Shown here piece by piece: positions 43,073-55,539 of a DNA stretch of 64,000 nt. The translations under genes and the position numbers were made by a program. The DNA lies in the NCBI RefSeq assembly GCF_963576675.1, contig NC_088914.1, positions 20,501,001 to 20,565,000 on the forward strand, given 5' to 3'. Position 1 is the stretch's first letter, and every line of letters begins with the position of its first letter. The DNA is from Euphorbia lathyris. Taxonomy: Eukaryota > Streptophyta > Magnoliopsida > Malpighiales > Euphorbiaceae. The notes under the pieces were generated by a model. The model ran no database searches. It was not told the DNA's origin and worked only from the letters and a program-made list of their open reading frames with translations.

Positions 43073-43919
43073 CACTACGCCAAAACCCCCTTCAGATGAC
43101 GGTTAGAAACCGTCGTCCCGCGAGATATAAATCTGTCACAAGGCTCGCTGCCGTCTATTGCGCCTTCAGACGATGGTTAGGTTCTGTCATTTGAAGATAT
43201 TATACATGACATCAGCCTAGTTTCGTACTGTCATATGAATATTGTTACGATGCATCTTTTTATTTATTAACGTCACCTTTAATGTCATCACATGACATAC
43301 TAATAATTAAAAATGTCAAGTAGCTATATGGGAAATTGGCATATTGGTATTCACGGTGACAGTTTTTATAATAATTTCTATCGTAGTAACTTGTATCAGA
43401 TGACATAGGTCTTAATCAATCATGTCAATAGATTTATTTTAGATGACATATTCTTTTATTTTTAATGTCTTTTATTGTTGTTTAGATGATATTTTTTTAA
43501 CCGTAAATGTCACTCCTTGCCTTCTTCTTCGAATGAATTTGGAAATGAACAATAATCAAATGAACAAGAATTTCTGTATATCATTGATTTTAATTTTATT
43601 GGAGACTAATGCTCATAATCTGTTTACATTTAAACTACACAAATTTTTGAATGTAGTAAGGTAAAAAAAAAAGCAATATCTCCAAATATGTCAATATGTC
43701 AATCTTTCAAGAGGCGTGGTGGTGTTGATTGGAAGCCAAATCCAACTTGATTTGCAGCATATCTAAGTCATCATTTCCTAGAATCCCTAAAGTCTTGATA
43801 TCTGCAAAACCAATTGGTGATGCTCATTAATTACGCACTGCATACAGATAGACCTAACTAATCTCGTTTTACCCTTTTTCCATTCTGAGACCCTTCACTT
43901 ACCCACCCACATTATAAAT

Positions 43920-44658
43920 ATGAAGCGTTTAACAATTCTCAAGAGTCACCCAGGGCAACCTAACACTATACTTACTCTAGTTATATCGAGCATGGATAGA
44001 CTTATAAGGAACCTCCATCGTAATGTTGAGTTTCAGATTGCCCTACTCCGATATGAGGCACCCAGGTGGCTTGTCAATATATATGCAGGTCCTGACCATC
44101 GGCAATGGACTGTCGTGATGAAGGCCCCTCCAAACACCCCTTATGAAGGAGGTGTATTCATAGTCCATATGGACTTCCCTGTCGATTTCCCTTCCACACC
44201 TCCAGTTGTAAGAACATGCATAAACTTGTTAACACATATAAATCAGTTCATATATATGCAAATACTCTCATGAGATTACTATTGTTCGCATGTCATATTC
44301 CGGACCAAAATTTATCATCCTAATATCGGTCCCTTGGGGTATGTTTCTATGCCCCAGCTACTTGATCGCCCTGCCCATAGTATTGCCACGGTAAGATGAT
44401 GCTATAAATATATGCATTTGGGGTCTAATTTATCTATTCATGTTTGGGGTCTAGTTTATCTACTCATGTTTGGGGTCTAATTTAATTTATCTATGCATTT
44501 TATAGCTGCTGTGGAATATTTATGGACTGCTGGTAGAGCCCTTCATTGAGGGGCCATTTCCTGGCCGAGAGCGAATTGTTGAACGATACATCAACAACAG
44601 GGCAGGTTATGTAGCAACTGCCAAGAGATGGACTGAAGAGCATGCAGGGGATATATAA
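43920..44658 (+). CDS. Ubiquitin-conjugating (E2) domain gene lacking the catalytic Cys, carried by the CACTA element
   Basis: Three coding blocks are readable: 43920-44207, about 44300-44390 and 44506-44658 (TAA). Block 1 has the E2 N helix and sheet (YAGPDHRQWTVVMKAPPNTPYEGGVF, given here in parts: AGPDHRQW, APPNTPYEGGVF, FPSTPPVV). Block 2 has FRTKIYHPNI with the conserved HPN, then GPLGYVSMPQLL. Block 3 has LLWNIYGLLVEPF and YVATAKRWTEEHA, the C-terminal helices. The residue seven after HPNI, where active E2s have Cys, is Ser. Donors at 44208 and 44391 and the acceptor before 44506 are canonical. The first acceptor is not clear, so intron 1 may be damaged. Kept introns point to DNA-level capture. 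It could be a UEV-like inactive variant or a decaying passenger. Expression unknown. Confidence 0.75.
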
Positions 44659-44695
44659 TGTGCAAATAGCAAGCAAGGGGGCATTATGATGTGAC

Positions 44696-45240
44696 GTGCG
44701 AATAACGTACAAGGGGGGCGTGATGTGCGAATAGCAAGGAGATTTGGATGTTGGGCAACCATTAAGTTGGATGGTGTGGACTACTAGATGGGCATAGAGC
44801 CAATCTTGAAGAACAGAATGATTACTGATTACAAATGTACTTGGTAATCAATCTGATCTTCAATGTTGGCTCCATGCCCCGCCAGTATTCGACGCCATTT
44901 AACTTTAATGGTTCCCCATCATCCCGATATCCTTGGTTACCATCTACACATTGTTGAAGAAAGAAGATTTGGATGCCAAAGAAACACTGAGCTGGATGGT
45001 GTGGACTACTGGATGGGCATAGAGCCATTCTTGAAGAACAAAATGATTACTGATTACAAATCTACTTGGTAATCAATGTGATCTTCAATGTTGGCTCCAT
45101 GCCCCTCCAATATTCTACTCCATCCATCCAGCTCCAGTGTTTCTTTAGCATCCAAATCTCCTTTCTATTCATGCATCACGCCCCCTGTATGTTATTCGCA
45201 TGTCACATCATAATGCCCCCCTTGCACGCTATCCTTTTTT
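44696..45240. repeat. Cluster of direct and inverted repeats inside the CACTA element
   Basis: The phrase GGATGGTGTGGACTACTRGATG occurs at about 44770 and 44993, each followed by TTGAAGAAC and TTACTGATTACAAATSTACTTGG. Between and after them GATCTTCAATGTTGGCTCCA runs as direct repeats, with inverted versions of the flanking phrases. The outer arms (GCATTATGATGTGACGTGCG at 44683 and the inverted form near 45205) make the whole block a 550-bp imperfect hairpin just downstream of the E2-like gene. Confidence 0.75.
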
Positions 45241-46196
45241 GATAGGTAATACAAAGTAGACAACTTATTCAAGTAGACATATATATGTATATTCAAGTGA
45301 CACAAAACATGTTATAATAAGTAGTCAACTTATTCGTTTATGTCTATTAAATTGAATCATTTCTACTTCCTAACATATGTATATTCAAGTAACATATAAC
45401 ATGCTAAATTGATATGAAACATATGTCTATTCCTGAATCAATTCTACTTCCTAAACAGAACATAAAACAAGCCAACATGCTTCATACATAGACACATAAC
45501 ACATAACATGCTAAATTGACATGAAACATATGTCTCATCAACATAACTCATGTTAAAATAGAAAGGAATCAGGCAAGTTCATCATTTTCAGCTTTAAGAG
45601 TATGCATGATCAGCTACATTCCTAAACAGAATATCAAGTAGACAACTTATTTGTGCATGTCTATTCCTTACTTATTCATAACATTTTTAGCTTTAAGAGT
45701 ATGCCTAACATGCTATAACAAGCTTAGTCATAAACTTGTGTTGTTAGAATCACTATGTACATGCCTAAAGCCACCACTATGTACCTGCTACTTGGATTGT
45801 ACAATTCATGATGAAGTTAGCATGGTGATGAAGTGTATGATATTGTCACCACAAGCTTAGTCATAAACTTGTGTTGTTAGAATCATACAACTTCATCACC
45901 ATGTTAAATACTTTTCCATAAGCATAACAAGCCAAGTGACATGATACATAGTAATGGAGATTTAGGTTGACCATATGACTATGCTTCACAAACCATATGT
46001 TGTAGGCATAAACATTATTTCACTCAATGAACATTCATAGCATAAGAGTATGGCCAATCACAACAACATCATACATGTAACTAATCAGTTACATGCCCAA
46101 ATGAACATTCATAGCATAAGAGTATTGCCAATCACAAAGAACATTTAAAGCTTTAGAGTATGTGTAATCAGCCACATGCGTAATGATCATTCATAC

Positions 46197-46458
46197 ATAA
46201 ACTCTATAAGTCCTAGCTTCCTAAACAGTTATATCTAACCAATCAGTTCATACCAATCATTTCATCATCACCCACAACATCATACATATATGTAATCGTT
46301 CAGTTCAAACCCATATAGTAATATATATATATATTACTATATGGGTTTGAACTGAACGATTACATATATGTATGATGTTGTGGGTGATGATGAAATGATT
46401 GGTATGAACTGATTGGTTAGATATAACTGTTTAGGAAGCTAGGACTTATAGAGTTTAT
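46197..46458. repeat. Perfect 262-bp palindrome without spacer
   Basis: Two 131-bp arms, checked base by base, are exact reverse complements meeting at 46327/46328 inside the AT tract GTAATATATATATATATTAC. Arm landmarks are TAAACTCTATAAGTCC (left) and its complement ending GAGTTTA (right). It lies inside the CACTA element, 1.7 kb from the E2-like gene. No duplication of flanks was found, so it is not a simple inserted MITE. Confidence 0.95.
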
Positions 46459-47469
46459 ATATACTCAAAATCAGACTAGTTTCCTAAATCAATGAGTTCT
46501 ATGTTCATATACATGCATATACTCATTCAGATAACAAGCCAAGTGGAAGATATATTGCAAACCTATCTCAGCAGCACCACCCACAATAACATCATACATG
46601 CAACCAATTAGTTCAAACCAACATAACAACAATGTATACTCAATAAGTTAAAGAAATCTTCCCATATGCTAAACACAAGAACTGATTGACAATCTCTTCA
46701 GTTAACCTTCGCATGTAGCATTCTTACTATCCATGTAAATATTATGTTCAAACAAAAAGAAATCAGAACATCTTCAGCAACCGGCACTGTATTGCCCTAG
46801 GTTAAAAAAAAGATAAAGACCCAAGCTTTTAAGCGGTGAATCTAACAATGAATACAATAAAATCAGTATCTAAGCGAGAGATCTAACCCTTTAAATCATA
46901 GGTCTGAAAATCAATAGATCCTTATTCCAGCTGCTGAAATCGACATACACAAAAGTAAATCGGATGAGGAAAAGAGAGAGTAAGGAATAATAAAAATCAA
47001 TAGATACTTACCAGTACCGTCTTTCGAGCTCACTGATTGCATGAATCAACCATAGAGATAAAGAGAGATAAGAGGGGATCAAGATTGCGTAACCTAGAAA
47101 ATGGGATTTTGGGTGAGAGATGGGCTTTTTATACGAGCTGGAATTTCAGTCAAACCATCCAGCGCCTAAATTTGGTATATGACCGCGTAAGTGAAATTTC
47201 GTTTGCTGCTTTTTTGTTTTCCGTATACAATGACAGTCATTTATTTCAGGTGTTATCTGATGAGTAAGTGAAATTTAACAAAAATGCGCGTTTTCTTTGG
47301 ATGATAGGCTTCTGTAATCGTAACGTCATCTGAGAATCGAGCGCATTTTTTATTTCGCCTTCAGATGACATGGAGTTAAAATACTGTCACGAAAAATATT
47401 GAGACGACACGAAAACAAATGTCTGTCATGTATCTTGTGTCATGTGAAAGGGAAAATGGCATAGTGCAC

Positions 47470-50400
47470 TCAAAATGAAGACTACCAAATCAACTGTTAC
47501 TCTTGATTCCAATAATACGAGTCAATTAAACTATCAAGTTAAGGAGAATATGATTAACACGACTTGACTAAAACACAAGCTAACTAAATGAAAATGAAAA
47601 CACAAAACACAAACTAAACATAGAGAAATCAATTTAAAATTAAGATTAAAATGCAAAATTTTCTCCTAGACACCTCTCCCCCACACTAAAACACACATTG
47701 TCCCTAATGTGCAAAACACAAAGACATGAATTTGTTTCTAAAACCGAATTTAAATAAAACAAAATTAAAATAAAGTAAATGGTGAGAAATTTGGGTTGCC
47801 TAAAAGAGCGCCTTTATTTATCATCTTTGACTAGACATTATGCCAAATACTCAAGTAATTCCAACGACATTTTTGTGTTCCTTCAAGACCTGAATCAACA
47901 CTTCCTGTTGCATTCCTTTTGGTATGATCACCGGAATGGTTTCATTATCGCCTATATACACAACCTTGAATTTACCAATTATGGCCTCGAGTTCTAGCTT
48001 CAGATCACCTTTCTCATGCAAAACATCATTTAGCTCCACATGTAATGTTTCTTCAAAAAATTTGCTATAAAAAATCTCATGCATGGCATTAGCAGCATCA
48101 GTAACTAAATTAGAAGCTACATCACTTGGAAATTGTATAGCTTCATATATATTAAATTTAATCACTTCATCGTTGAACTCCATAGTGAGTGTACCTTCAT
48201 GCACATTGATTATAGCTTTAGATGTTTTAAGTAATGGTCTCCCTAAAATAATTGGTGACGACTTAGGAAAATCATCATCTTCCATATCTAAAACATAAAA
48301 GTCCGCAGGAAAAACCAAACTATTAACTTGCACAAGTACATCTTCTAGCACCCCATCGGGATAAGCATTAGTTCTATCGGCCAATTGAATTATCACGCCC
48401 GTTTATTTTAGAGGTCCACCATTTAAAGATGCATAAATAAAACGTGGCATAATATTAATTGAAGCTCCTAGATCTAACATAGAATTTTCAATTCTAACAT
48501 TTCCTACCTTGCAAGGGATAGAGAACATAACTGGATCTTCACATTTAGGAGGAAGTTTCTTTTGAATTATCGCAGAAACATTCTCTCCTACATTTATCCT
48601 TTCATTACCTCTTAATTTCCTCTTATTAGTACGCAAATCTTTAAGAAATTTAGCATAACGAGGAATTTGTTTAATTGCTTCAAGAAAAGGGATATTTACC
48701 TGAACTTTTCTAAACAAGTCTAGTACCTCTTTCTCTTGATCCTCCTTTTTAGATTTTGAAAATCGACTAGGGAACGGGGGAGGAATTATAATGAATGGTG
48801 ATGGTGTTTCCTTTGAGTTTGGGTTAGGAATGACCTCTTTTTCTAGCTCTTTTTTCACAACTTGCTTTGAGACGAAGTTATCATGTGATTGCACTTCTTT
48901 GCCACTCCTCAACATGATAGCACTAACATTCTTCCTAGGATTCACATCAGGTTGGGATGGAAGATGTCCATAAGCTTGAGATTCCAACTTGCTGATTAAA
49001 GTTGCCATTTGGCTCATTTGTGACTGTAAATTTTCTAGACTTGTTTGGGTCTCTTGTTGAAATATCAAAGTATTCTGCTGAAATTGCAAAATATTAGCAC
49101 CTAAAGCATGAAAATTTTATTAAAGAGACATACTTGAGCTTGATGAACACTAATCACTAGAAATAAAGCAATAGAAAATTGTTAAGCACTAACTAAAAAG
49201 AAATAATTCCGTTAAAAAAACATGTCCCCGACAACGACGCCAAAATTTGATGAGTGTCGAATTCACCAAAAATAAAATACCTACTCTTGAAATCCAAAAA
49301 CTGTAGTAAATATGGAGTAGGGTCGAATCCACAGAGACTAGTAGAATTAGAGAAACAAATAAATAGATGATAAATATGTAAGAGAAAGATTCCAGCTAGA
49401 GGTTAGGTCTGAGTCTTGAATTGAACCAATTGATCATCGATCACAGATGATATAAATCCCAACCTTTCAAATAAATTAGCTACGGTTATTAAAAAGCATT
49501 AACAACCTATGTCTTCTTACCGATTGGACAATTAAGAAGAGTTCATTAATTTTCTCTAATCAATTAAACAATTCCACACAAGCTTCAGAATTTAATTTGA
49601 TTGAAAGCATTAAAGTATGAAAGAGATACCAATTCTATTCAATAATCACTAAAGCATGATTATTTAAAGCATATCAATTACATTCACAACATAAGTTAAA
49701 AGCTTATCCATAATTAACTATGTTAGTTGCCACTTGTATTAGATGAATTAAACGATTACGTATTTAAACATCTAATTAGTGAAATGATTACAAGCAAATA
49801 ATCAAATCAAGGATTCAATTAAATCATGCAATACGAACAAGAACAAAATAGAAATTGATTACTTGAAATAGATGAAAAAGATTAAGTACATAATGATCTC
49901 CCAATTGAATGTTCAAGACCTAAAAACCTCTAACTAGAAATTGGAAATTAGTTCATCTTGGAGGAAGAAGAAGCCATGGAAAATTGACTTTTATTAATTG
50001 CTTATAACTTTCATAATCGTGCATCTTGGCTTCCAGCAGAGAGAAAAATTGACTTTTATTAATTCCTTATAATAATAATAAAAGAAACCCATCTTTAGAA
50101 TTACACTCTAACATAAACCCTCTTTTAGAATTAAACTCTAAAAGAAACTCCTCTTTAGGATTAAACTCTAATTAGGACTATTTAAGAAAATTTTAATAGA
50201 GTTAAAATCTCATAAATATTATATATGTTAAGAATCTCATAACATAAGTCATGAATTCTCAATTAAATGCTCAAATCCAGACTATTATTGATCCATGGGC
50301 ATATGTTAGGACAAATCATCATTTAAAACTCTTTTTCAGCACAAGACTTGACAAATTTCCTCAAATTCTCTTTAAGCTCCATAAAATCACCATATAACCA

Positions 50401-50528
50401 TCAATTTGAAATTGAGTCTAAAAAACATATAAAACAGAAAACAATGTAAACTTACACCTAAACAACTAAACTAAAACTAAACCCTAAGGAATTAAGATAT
50501 AAATATGTGTATAAATATGGACCTATCA
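47470..50528 (-). mobile_element. Athila-type Gypsy fragment: LTR, PBS, gag end and protease
   Basis: Minus orientation. The LTR spans 50528-49248 (TGATAGGTCC to CACTCATCA, 1281 bp). A PBS-like TGGCGTCGTTGTCGGGGA follows at 49242-49225, five bases from the LTR. Coding follows at 49089-48403 (gag C part with RKNVSAIMLRSGKE, then the retropepsin core MLDLGASINIMP) and, after a stop, 48396-47851 (ILGRPLLKTSKAIINV, up to the start of the RT domain). RT, RNase H, integrase and the 3' LTR are absent. The fragment ends at or near the CACTA insertion. Confidence 0.8.
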
Positions 50529-52136
50529 TTGGGGTTCCTGTTAAGCCCAACCACCAATTCGATGTTAAAGTGTATCCAATACTTTTAACCCTTGCCTCAC
50601 AAAGATAATCTAATGTACTCGGATTTGGCACATCCCACATTGAAATTATCGACACCTTGACAAGGTGCAATTGTGAAAAACATTTATCGACTTAATATTT
50701 TAGGATTAATAATCAAGTTAATTGAGGCTTATTTAGCCTATGGATGGAACAAAGCGAAATGGATATGCAAATATAGATATGTATAATTGACTATACATGG
50801 ACCTCCTAGTACATCCTATTGAAAGTAAACTAAAAAAAACTTTTATAATAGGAAAAAGCGTAGGGCTTCAACTCTTAGTATGGGCATGAGCTTCCTTCTA
50901 GTCTCCCTTTTCCATCTTTGAATTACAATAGAATTTTAAACTGTTATAGATTTACAAAGAACAATAAAAATGGTATGTAGACGTATTTAATAAAATTTAC
51001 AACCCAATTGGAAACTAGACTTATAAGCCCATGTATATCAATAATAAATCACAATGTATCACAACAAAAAACATATTAAAATCCCTAGCCAATTTAATAG
51101 GAATCACATATCTAGAACCTTTTCCAATCAACCATTGATCAATTTCATCAAATGAAATTATTCTAATATGTTAGTGGAATTAATTGTGCCATAATTAATT
51201 CCTAGTTAAATTCCAAAAATGAGAACCATTCTCAACATTAAGATTACCAATTTTAATTATCCATAAAACTCCTCCAATTTTGTTAATCCAATTAACAAAA
51301 TATAAATTCTAACCATTAGACTTTAACTCGTTTAATGTTCGATAAAACTTGACTTTCGGGATTTGGTTCATGGGCCTAGCCCAATTGTCATTTACTAAAA
51401 ATTTACATTTGATGGATTCCAAATCCCCAAACCTATATTTTTCTTTTTCCGGTCTGTCCATTATGAGGACCGCCTAAACTTTTTTGTTCAGGACAATAGT
51501 AAATTTATTTATTATCATTTTAAACGAAATGAGCTTGGCTCCTGCCATCCTGTGTGGCGGAACAACTTGCTTGCTGTTCCATCGCGCCTCATGATGGACG
51601 ATGGCACAACGAGCCCATTTCCCATCCATCCATGGTTCAAAACCCGAACAATACAAAATTTAATTTTACATTTTAATGCAATATGAAAATTCCAAAATCA
51701 TATTCATATTTAAAATCAAAACAGTCCCAAAAGCAATTAAAACAACATAATTAATGAACAAAAATAACTTTTAATCCGACTAAAGCATATAAGAATGCTC
51801 TGATATTACTATTGGGTTTTAATTATAGAAAAATAATGGCGGAAATAATTCTATAAACACTCAGGAAAACAAATGTATCTTAAAAGAGGGTATTAAAATA
51901 ATTATTGAACACCATGGAACGACAGTCAATCCTGTTGATACGAGTTTGAGGAGTTGAAATGCAAATTCCCTCTGCAATCTCACACACAAATAAATCAATT
52001 GAATCCGTTGATGTGCTAGCATTAGTCACCATGACAACCAGGGAACTTTTGTATAGTAACTTATGAGGTTATGATATCTCTCTTTTCTCAATCTGTGAAA
52101 AGCACAAAACTGACCAACATATAAAGAGGGGGTGGT
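50529..52136 (-). mobile_element. Copia leader and truncated LTR remnant
   Basis: At about 51797-51812 the plus strand reads GCTCTGATATTACTATTGG, the reverse of a degenerate initiator-Met tRNA primer site next to an LTR end. The putative LTR lies from 51812 to 52136, where the next LTR element begins. The part 50529-51790 has no intact ORF. The first 35 bp match the sequence at 42973-43005 on the far side of the CACTA element, suggesting both belong to one older element or to two copies of one family. Confidence 0.45.
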
Positions 52137-53200
52137 TGTTGAGCGATTTCCTCAGGTGCACGGTATACGCTTGTAGTAATAAAAGATATCGAACCCACAG
52201 GGAACGCTTTTTAACTAAAACTTATTTTAATTCAGTTTTATTCTCGACTTTAGTTTTAACTTAAGAAAATCGTTTAATTAATTATATTGGTTTGTATTGG
52301 TTATGATTAGATGAGAATTATATGTTGAACTTTAAAGAATAATTCTGTCTTGAGATTTGATTACAAGACAGAAACTTTCGTGTTTAGAATAAAAAGTGTA
52401 TAAAACTTATTCGCATTAAGCAAAGAAAGCAACTATAACTTTGGTAAGATTATAAACATGTAACAATTCATGAATTTACGCAATTAATGGGCTTTGAACC
52501 GTAGAAGTCTCTCTGAATCGGAGCAGATTTCTACCTTAATCAAATTAGTATTTTATATCCGATAAGCCGCGCTAACGATCATATCATCTATAAAAACTAA
52601 TTCTTTCAAGTGTTCAACAAAGTTTCCTTATAAATATAATTGTGTAAAATGTTTTAATGAAAACACCAGTTTATTACTTTGAAAATCATTTTGTCATAAT
52701 AACATCAAAATAACAACAGGAAGAATATATTGAATAAGATAAATGTATTATTAGTGAATTGTGAATCTTCACAAGTTAACAGATAGGAAGAAACATGGAT
52801 GGCATTTTAACGAAAACTTTGAGATCCGGGTTGTCAATCTTTCCCTCAAACTCCGTAGGTTTGTCAGACCCTTTTGCGCTTCAGCCGTTAGTTCTTCTCG
52901 CTGAATCTTCGAAATATAGACCGCTAGGTCCACTACCAGAATGAGAACTTGTCTTTGAACAATCTTTAAAACTAAACTAATCACTACTGTGTTTATAACT
53001 AATCTAAGAACAACTTGTGTACAGCAAGTTTGCTTTTACAGAATTGAAAACTAATCTGACTCTTTTCTGAGTCAGAGTTTCTTCAACATAATATCTACTC
53101 TCTTTCCATAACAAACAACTCACATTGAATTTTGAAATGAATCACTTATTTATAATTGGTGAATGGTTGTGTTTGAAGGGTCGTGTCCGCTGGTGAAGGG

Positions 53201-54755
53201 TGTTAAGCCCAAAATATACCTAAAATATCATCAATAATTACATCAATATTGCTACGAATTTATGCTATTTATACCTATTTTAGAATGCTTTTACTCTCGA
53301 ATATGTTTCTTTCATGCAAGGTACATAAATATTTGGTAAAATCCAAATAGGAGTAAATAGAGCTCAAAAATAGAAGAAAAGCCCTACAAAAGGAGTCGAA
53401 GACGACGAAAATTAATAACGCCAAGTCGAGGACACGAACGAGAGCTGAAAAACGAAAAAAGCTCCGTGCCGCGACCGCGGCTTCCCCTTTTCACGATCGC
53501 GACACGCGTCGCCAGTCACTTTTCCCCTTCGTCCGAAGTACAATTGATGCTCCCCCATTCTCGGTAGTGAATTTGATAAATCTCGGTACGAGCAGGAGAT
53601 TTAGAAGCCTAGTTACACACTTTTATTTTCGACAGAACGCGATCGTTCGGGTGGATAAGAACGTCCCTTCACAAGGTATACGTCCCTTCACAAGGTATAC
53701 GTCCCTTCACAAGGTATACGACTATCCACAACGGATACGTCTTTTCGCAACGGACACGACACTTCGATCAAGACTCTTCAACATTTATAAATAAAGAGTT
53801 GATGGAGATTTGATAAGAATAAGGACATATAATGATATATGTGTAGAAGAAAGAGATTAATGTAGAATTTATGCAGAAATTCCGAATCAAGTGATTCAGA
53901 AGTTAGATTTAGATTCTGTAAAAAGCAATATGATGTACACACATTGTTTACATATTAATAACAAATTCAGTAGCGTTTAGACATTGTTCCAGTTTAGTTT
54001 TCATTTTGGTAGTAGACCGACCCAGTCTCTATTACGAAGATTCAACGAGAAGATTGAGTAGAGGATTCGCCCCTGAGCCTGACAAACTCGAACGAAACCC
54101 AAGGAAAGGATTGACAACCCGTTCACTTGCACGCCGTCGAAGAATTCAATGCTCCATGTTCTCTGTAAACTTGTATCAATTTATATTTCATCTAATAAAG
54201 TCTGTTCTATTCGATAGATTTTTATGCAGCACTTTGGTAAATGAGCCGAAGTGGATTGATGCTGGTGTTTTCATTAAAACGTATTTAATTCAAATCTTTA
54301 CAAGGAAACTTTGTTGAACACTTAGGCAAATTATTATCTCGAAAGAGTTTTAATTTGATTAAGGGCAACTATGCCGAAAGGGTTTTGTCGCGTTCAAAGC
54401 CAATTAATTAGAGGTTCCGTCATTTATTTCATCTTTATAATTCGTACAAAGTTTAAAGTTGTTTCTTTGCTTAATGCAAACAAATATACCTGTTTACTTT
54501 TCTAAAGTACTAAAACGTTCCTGTTTTGCAAATTCAATCTTAAATCAGATATTTTCTAACATCTTCATACTCTAATCTAATTCTTATTCTAGCAATTTCA
54601 AAACCAAAACCGATTAAACGATTTTTCCATATTATAAACCTAAAAGTAAATTTAACCGATTATAAATAAGTTTTGTTTAAAAAAGCGTTCCCTGTGGGAT
54701 CGATATCTTTTATTACTACAAGCGTATACCGTGCACTTGCGGAAATCGCTCAACA
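53201..54755 (+). mobile_element. Solo LTR inserted in opposite orientation into its own family's LTR
   Basis: Begins TGTTAAGCCCAAAATATACC and ends GGAAATCGCTCAACA (1555 bp). AAGGG is duplicated exactly at 53196-53200 and 54756-54760. No internal region, PBS or PPT is associated, so it is a solo LTR left after recombination. A GC-rich stretch (53460-53530) and a 19-bp minisatellite lie inside. Confidence 0.9.
53662..53718 (+). repeat. 19-bp unit repeated three times in the solo LTR
   Basis: CGTCCCTTCACAAGGTATA starts at 53662, 53681 and 53700, followed by diverged copies (CGACTATCCACAACGGATA). Confidence 0.92.
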
Positions 54756-55539
54756 AAGGGTCGCTTTTATCCAAACGAACAGACGGGTTTTTTAGATTTT
54801 TGACATGTGAAAGTTGTGCAGAATTCTTCGTTGTCTCAACTAAGATTTTGAGAATCTCAGTCGCGACACGGGGCATGGGAGAAGGCTGACAAAAGTCGAA
54901 TTTTGGTGACTGAGATTAGCGTGTCACGACTGAGATTTTGAGAATCTCAGTCGTGACAGGGATGTTTTCCCCCGTCTCTCGGCTGCTTCTCGTCTCCTTG
55001 AATCGGTCTTCTAATTAACACGTACTTTTGGCACGTAACTTAGGTTTTTCCCTCGTTTTAGCTCCTATTTGGATTTAACCAAATAATTAAGTACCTTGCA
55101 TCAAAGAAGTATATAAAGACATAAAAGTACTCTAAATGAATATAATTAGCACAATTTCAATGTAAATTCAACGTATTTATATATGATATTTTAGGTATAT
55201 TTTGGGCTTAACAAACTCCCACATTTAAGCTTTTGCTAGTCCCGAGCAAAATTTCACTGAATTTATTCTTTAATCAATCTCTTTATAAATAGAACATATA
55301 TCCATATATTCCTCTTTAAATTAGTTAAACCGAAAGAAAAACTTTTCATGGTAAATTTATACGCAAAGTATCAAACTAGCTAGTGTAAAAGAGATATATC
55401 ATTCGTATTGTATCTCAATTTTTATATTGAAGTATTCGGGACGGTGTAAGCACGCATGTTTTTGAATATTTCGTCTCAAGGCATTTCAAAGCACAAAATT
55501 TCCTTTCCCAAACCTAAACTATTACAAATATAGATTTAT

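Larger units (their letters stand above)
43073..47466. mobile_element. CACTA (En/Spm) element carrying an E2-like gene
   Basis: The left end CACTACGCCAAAACCCCC and the right end GGGAAAATGGCATAGTG are CACTA-type termini, flanked by CAC on both sides (43070-43072, 47467-47469), the superfamily's 3-bp duplication. Subterminal regions repeat TTCAGATGACRTNG-type motifs in both orientations (43091, 43169, 43397, 47326, 47363), as expected of transposase-binding sites. No transposase reading was found in the 4.4 kb, so it is non-autonomous. Cargo is an E2-like gene at 43920-44658, followed by inverted repeats and a perfect palindrome. Confidence 0.88.
52137..55213 (-). repeat. 3' LTR of an Athila-like element (minus), split by a solo LTR
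   Basis: Read on the minus strand the LTR begins TGTTAAGCCC at 55213 and ends GAAATCGCTCAACA at 52137. The purine tract AAATGTGGGAGTT lies just outside it (complement at 55214-55226), making this the 3' LTR of an element that extends right. The interval 53201-54755 is an inserted copy of the same LTR in the opposite orientation. Without it this LTR is about 1.5 kb. Confidence 0.85.

Noticed and set aside
53662..53718. Short regular repeats resembling a CRISPR array
   Set aside because: The units are contiguous with no spacers and lie in a plant LTR.
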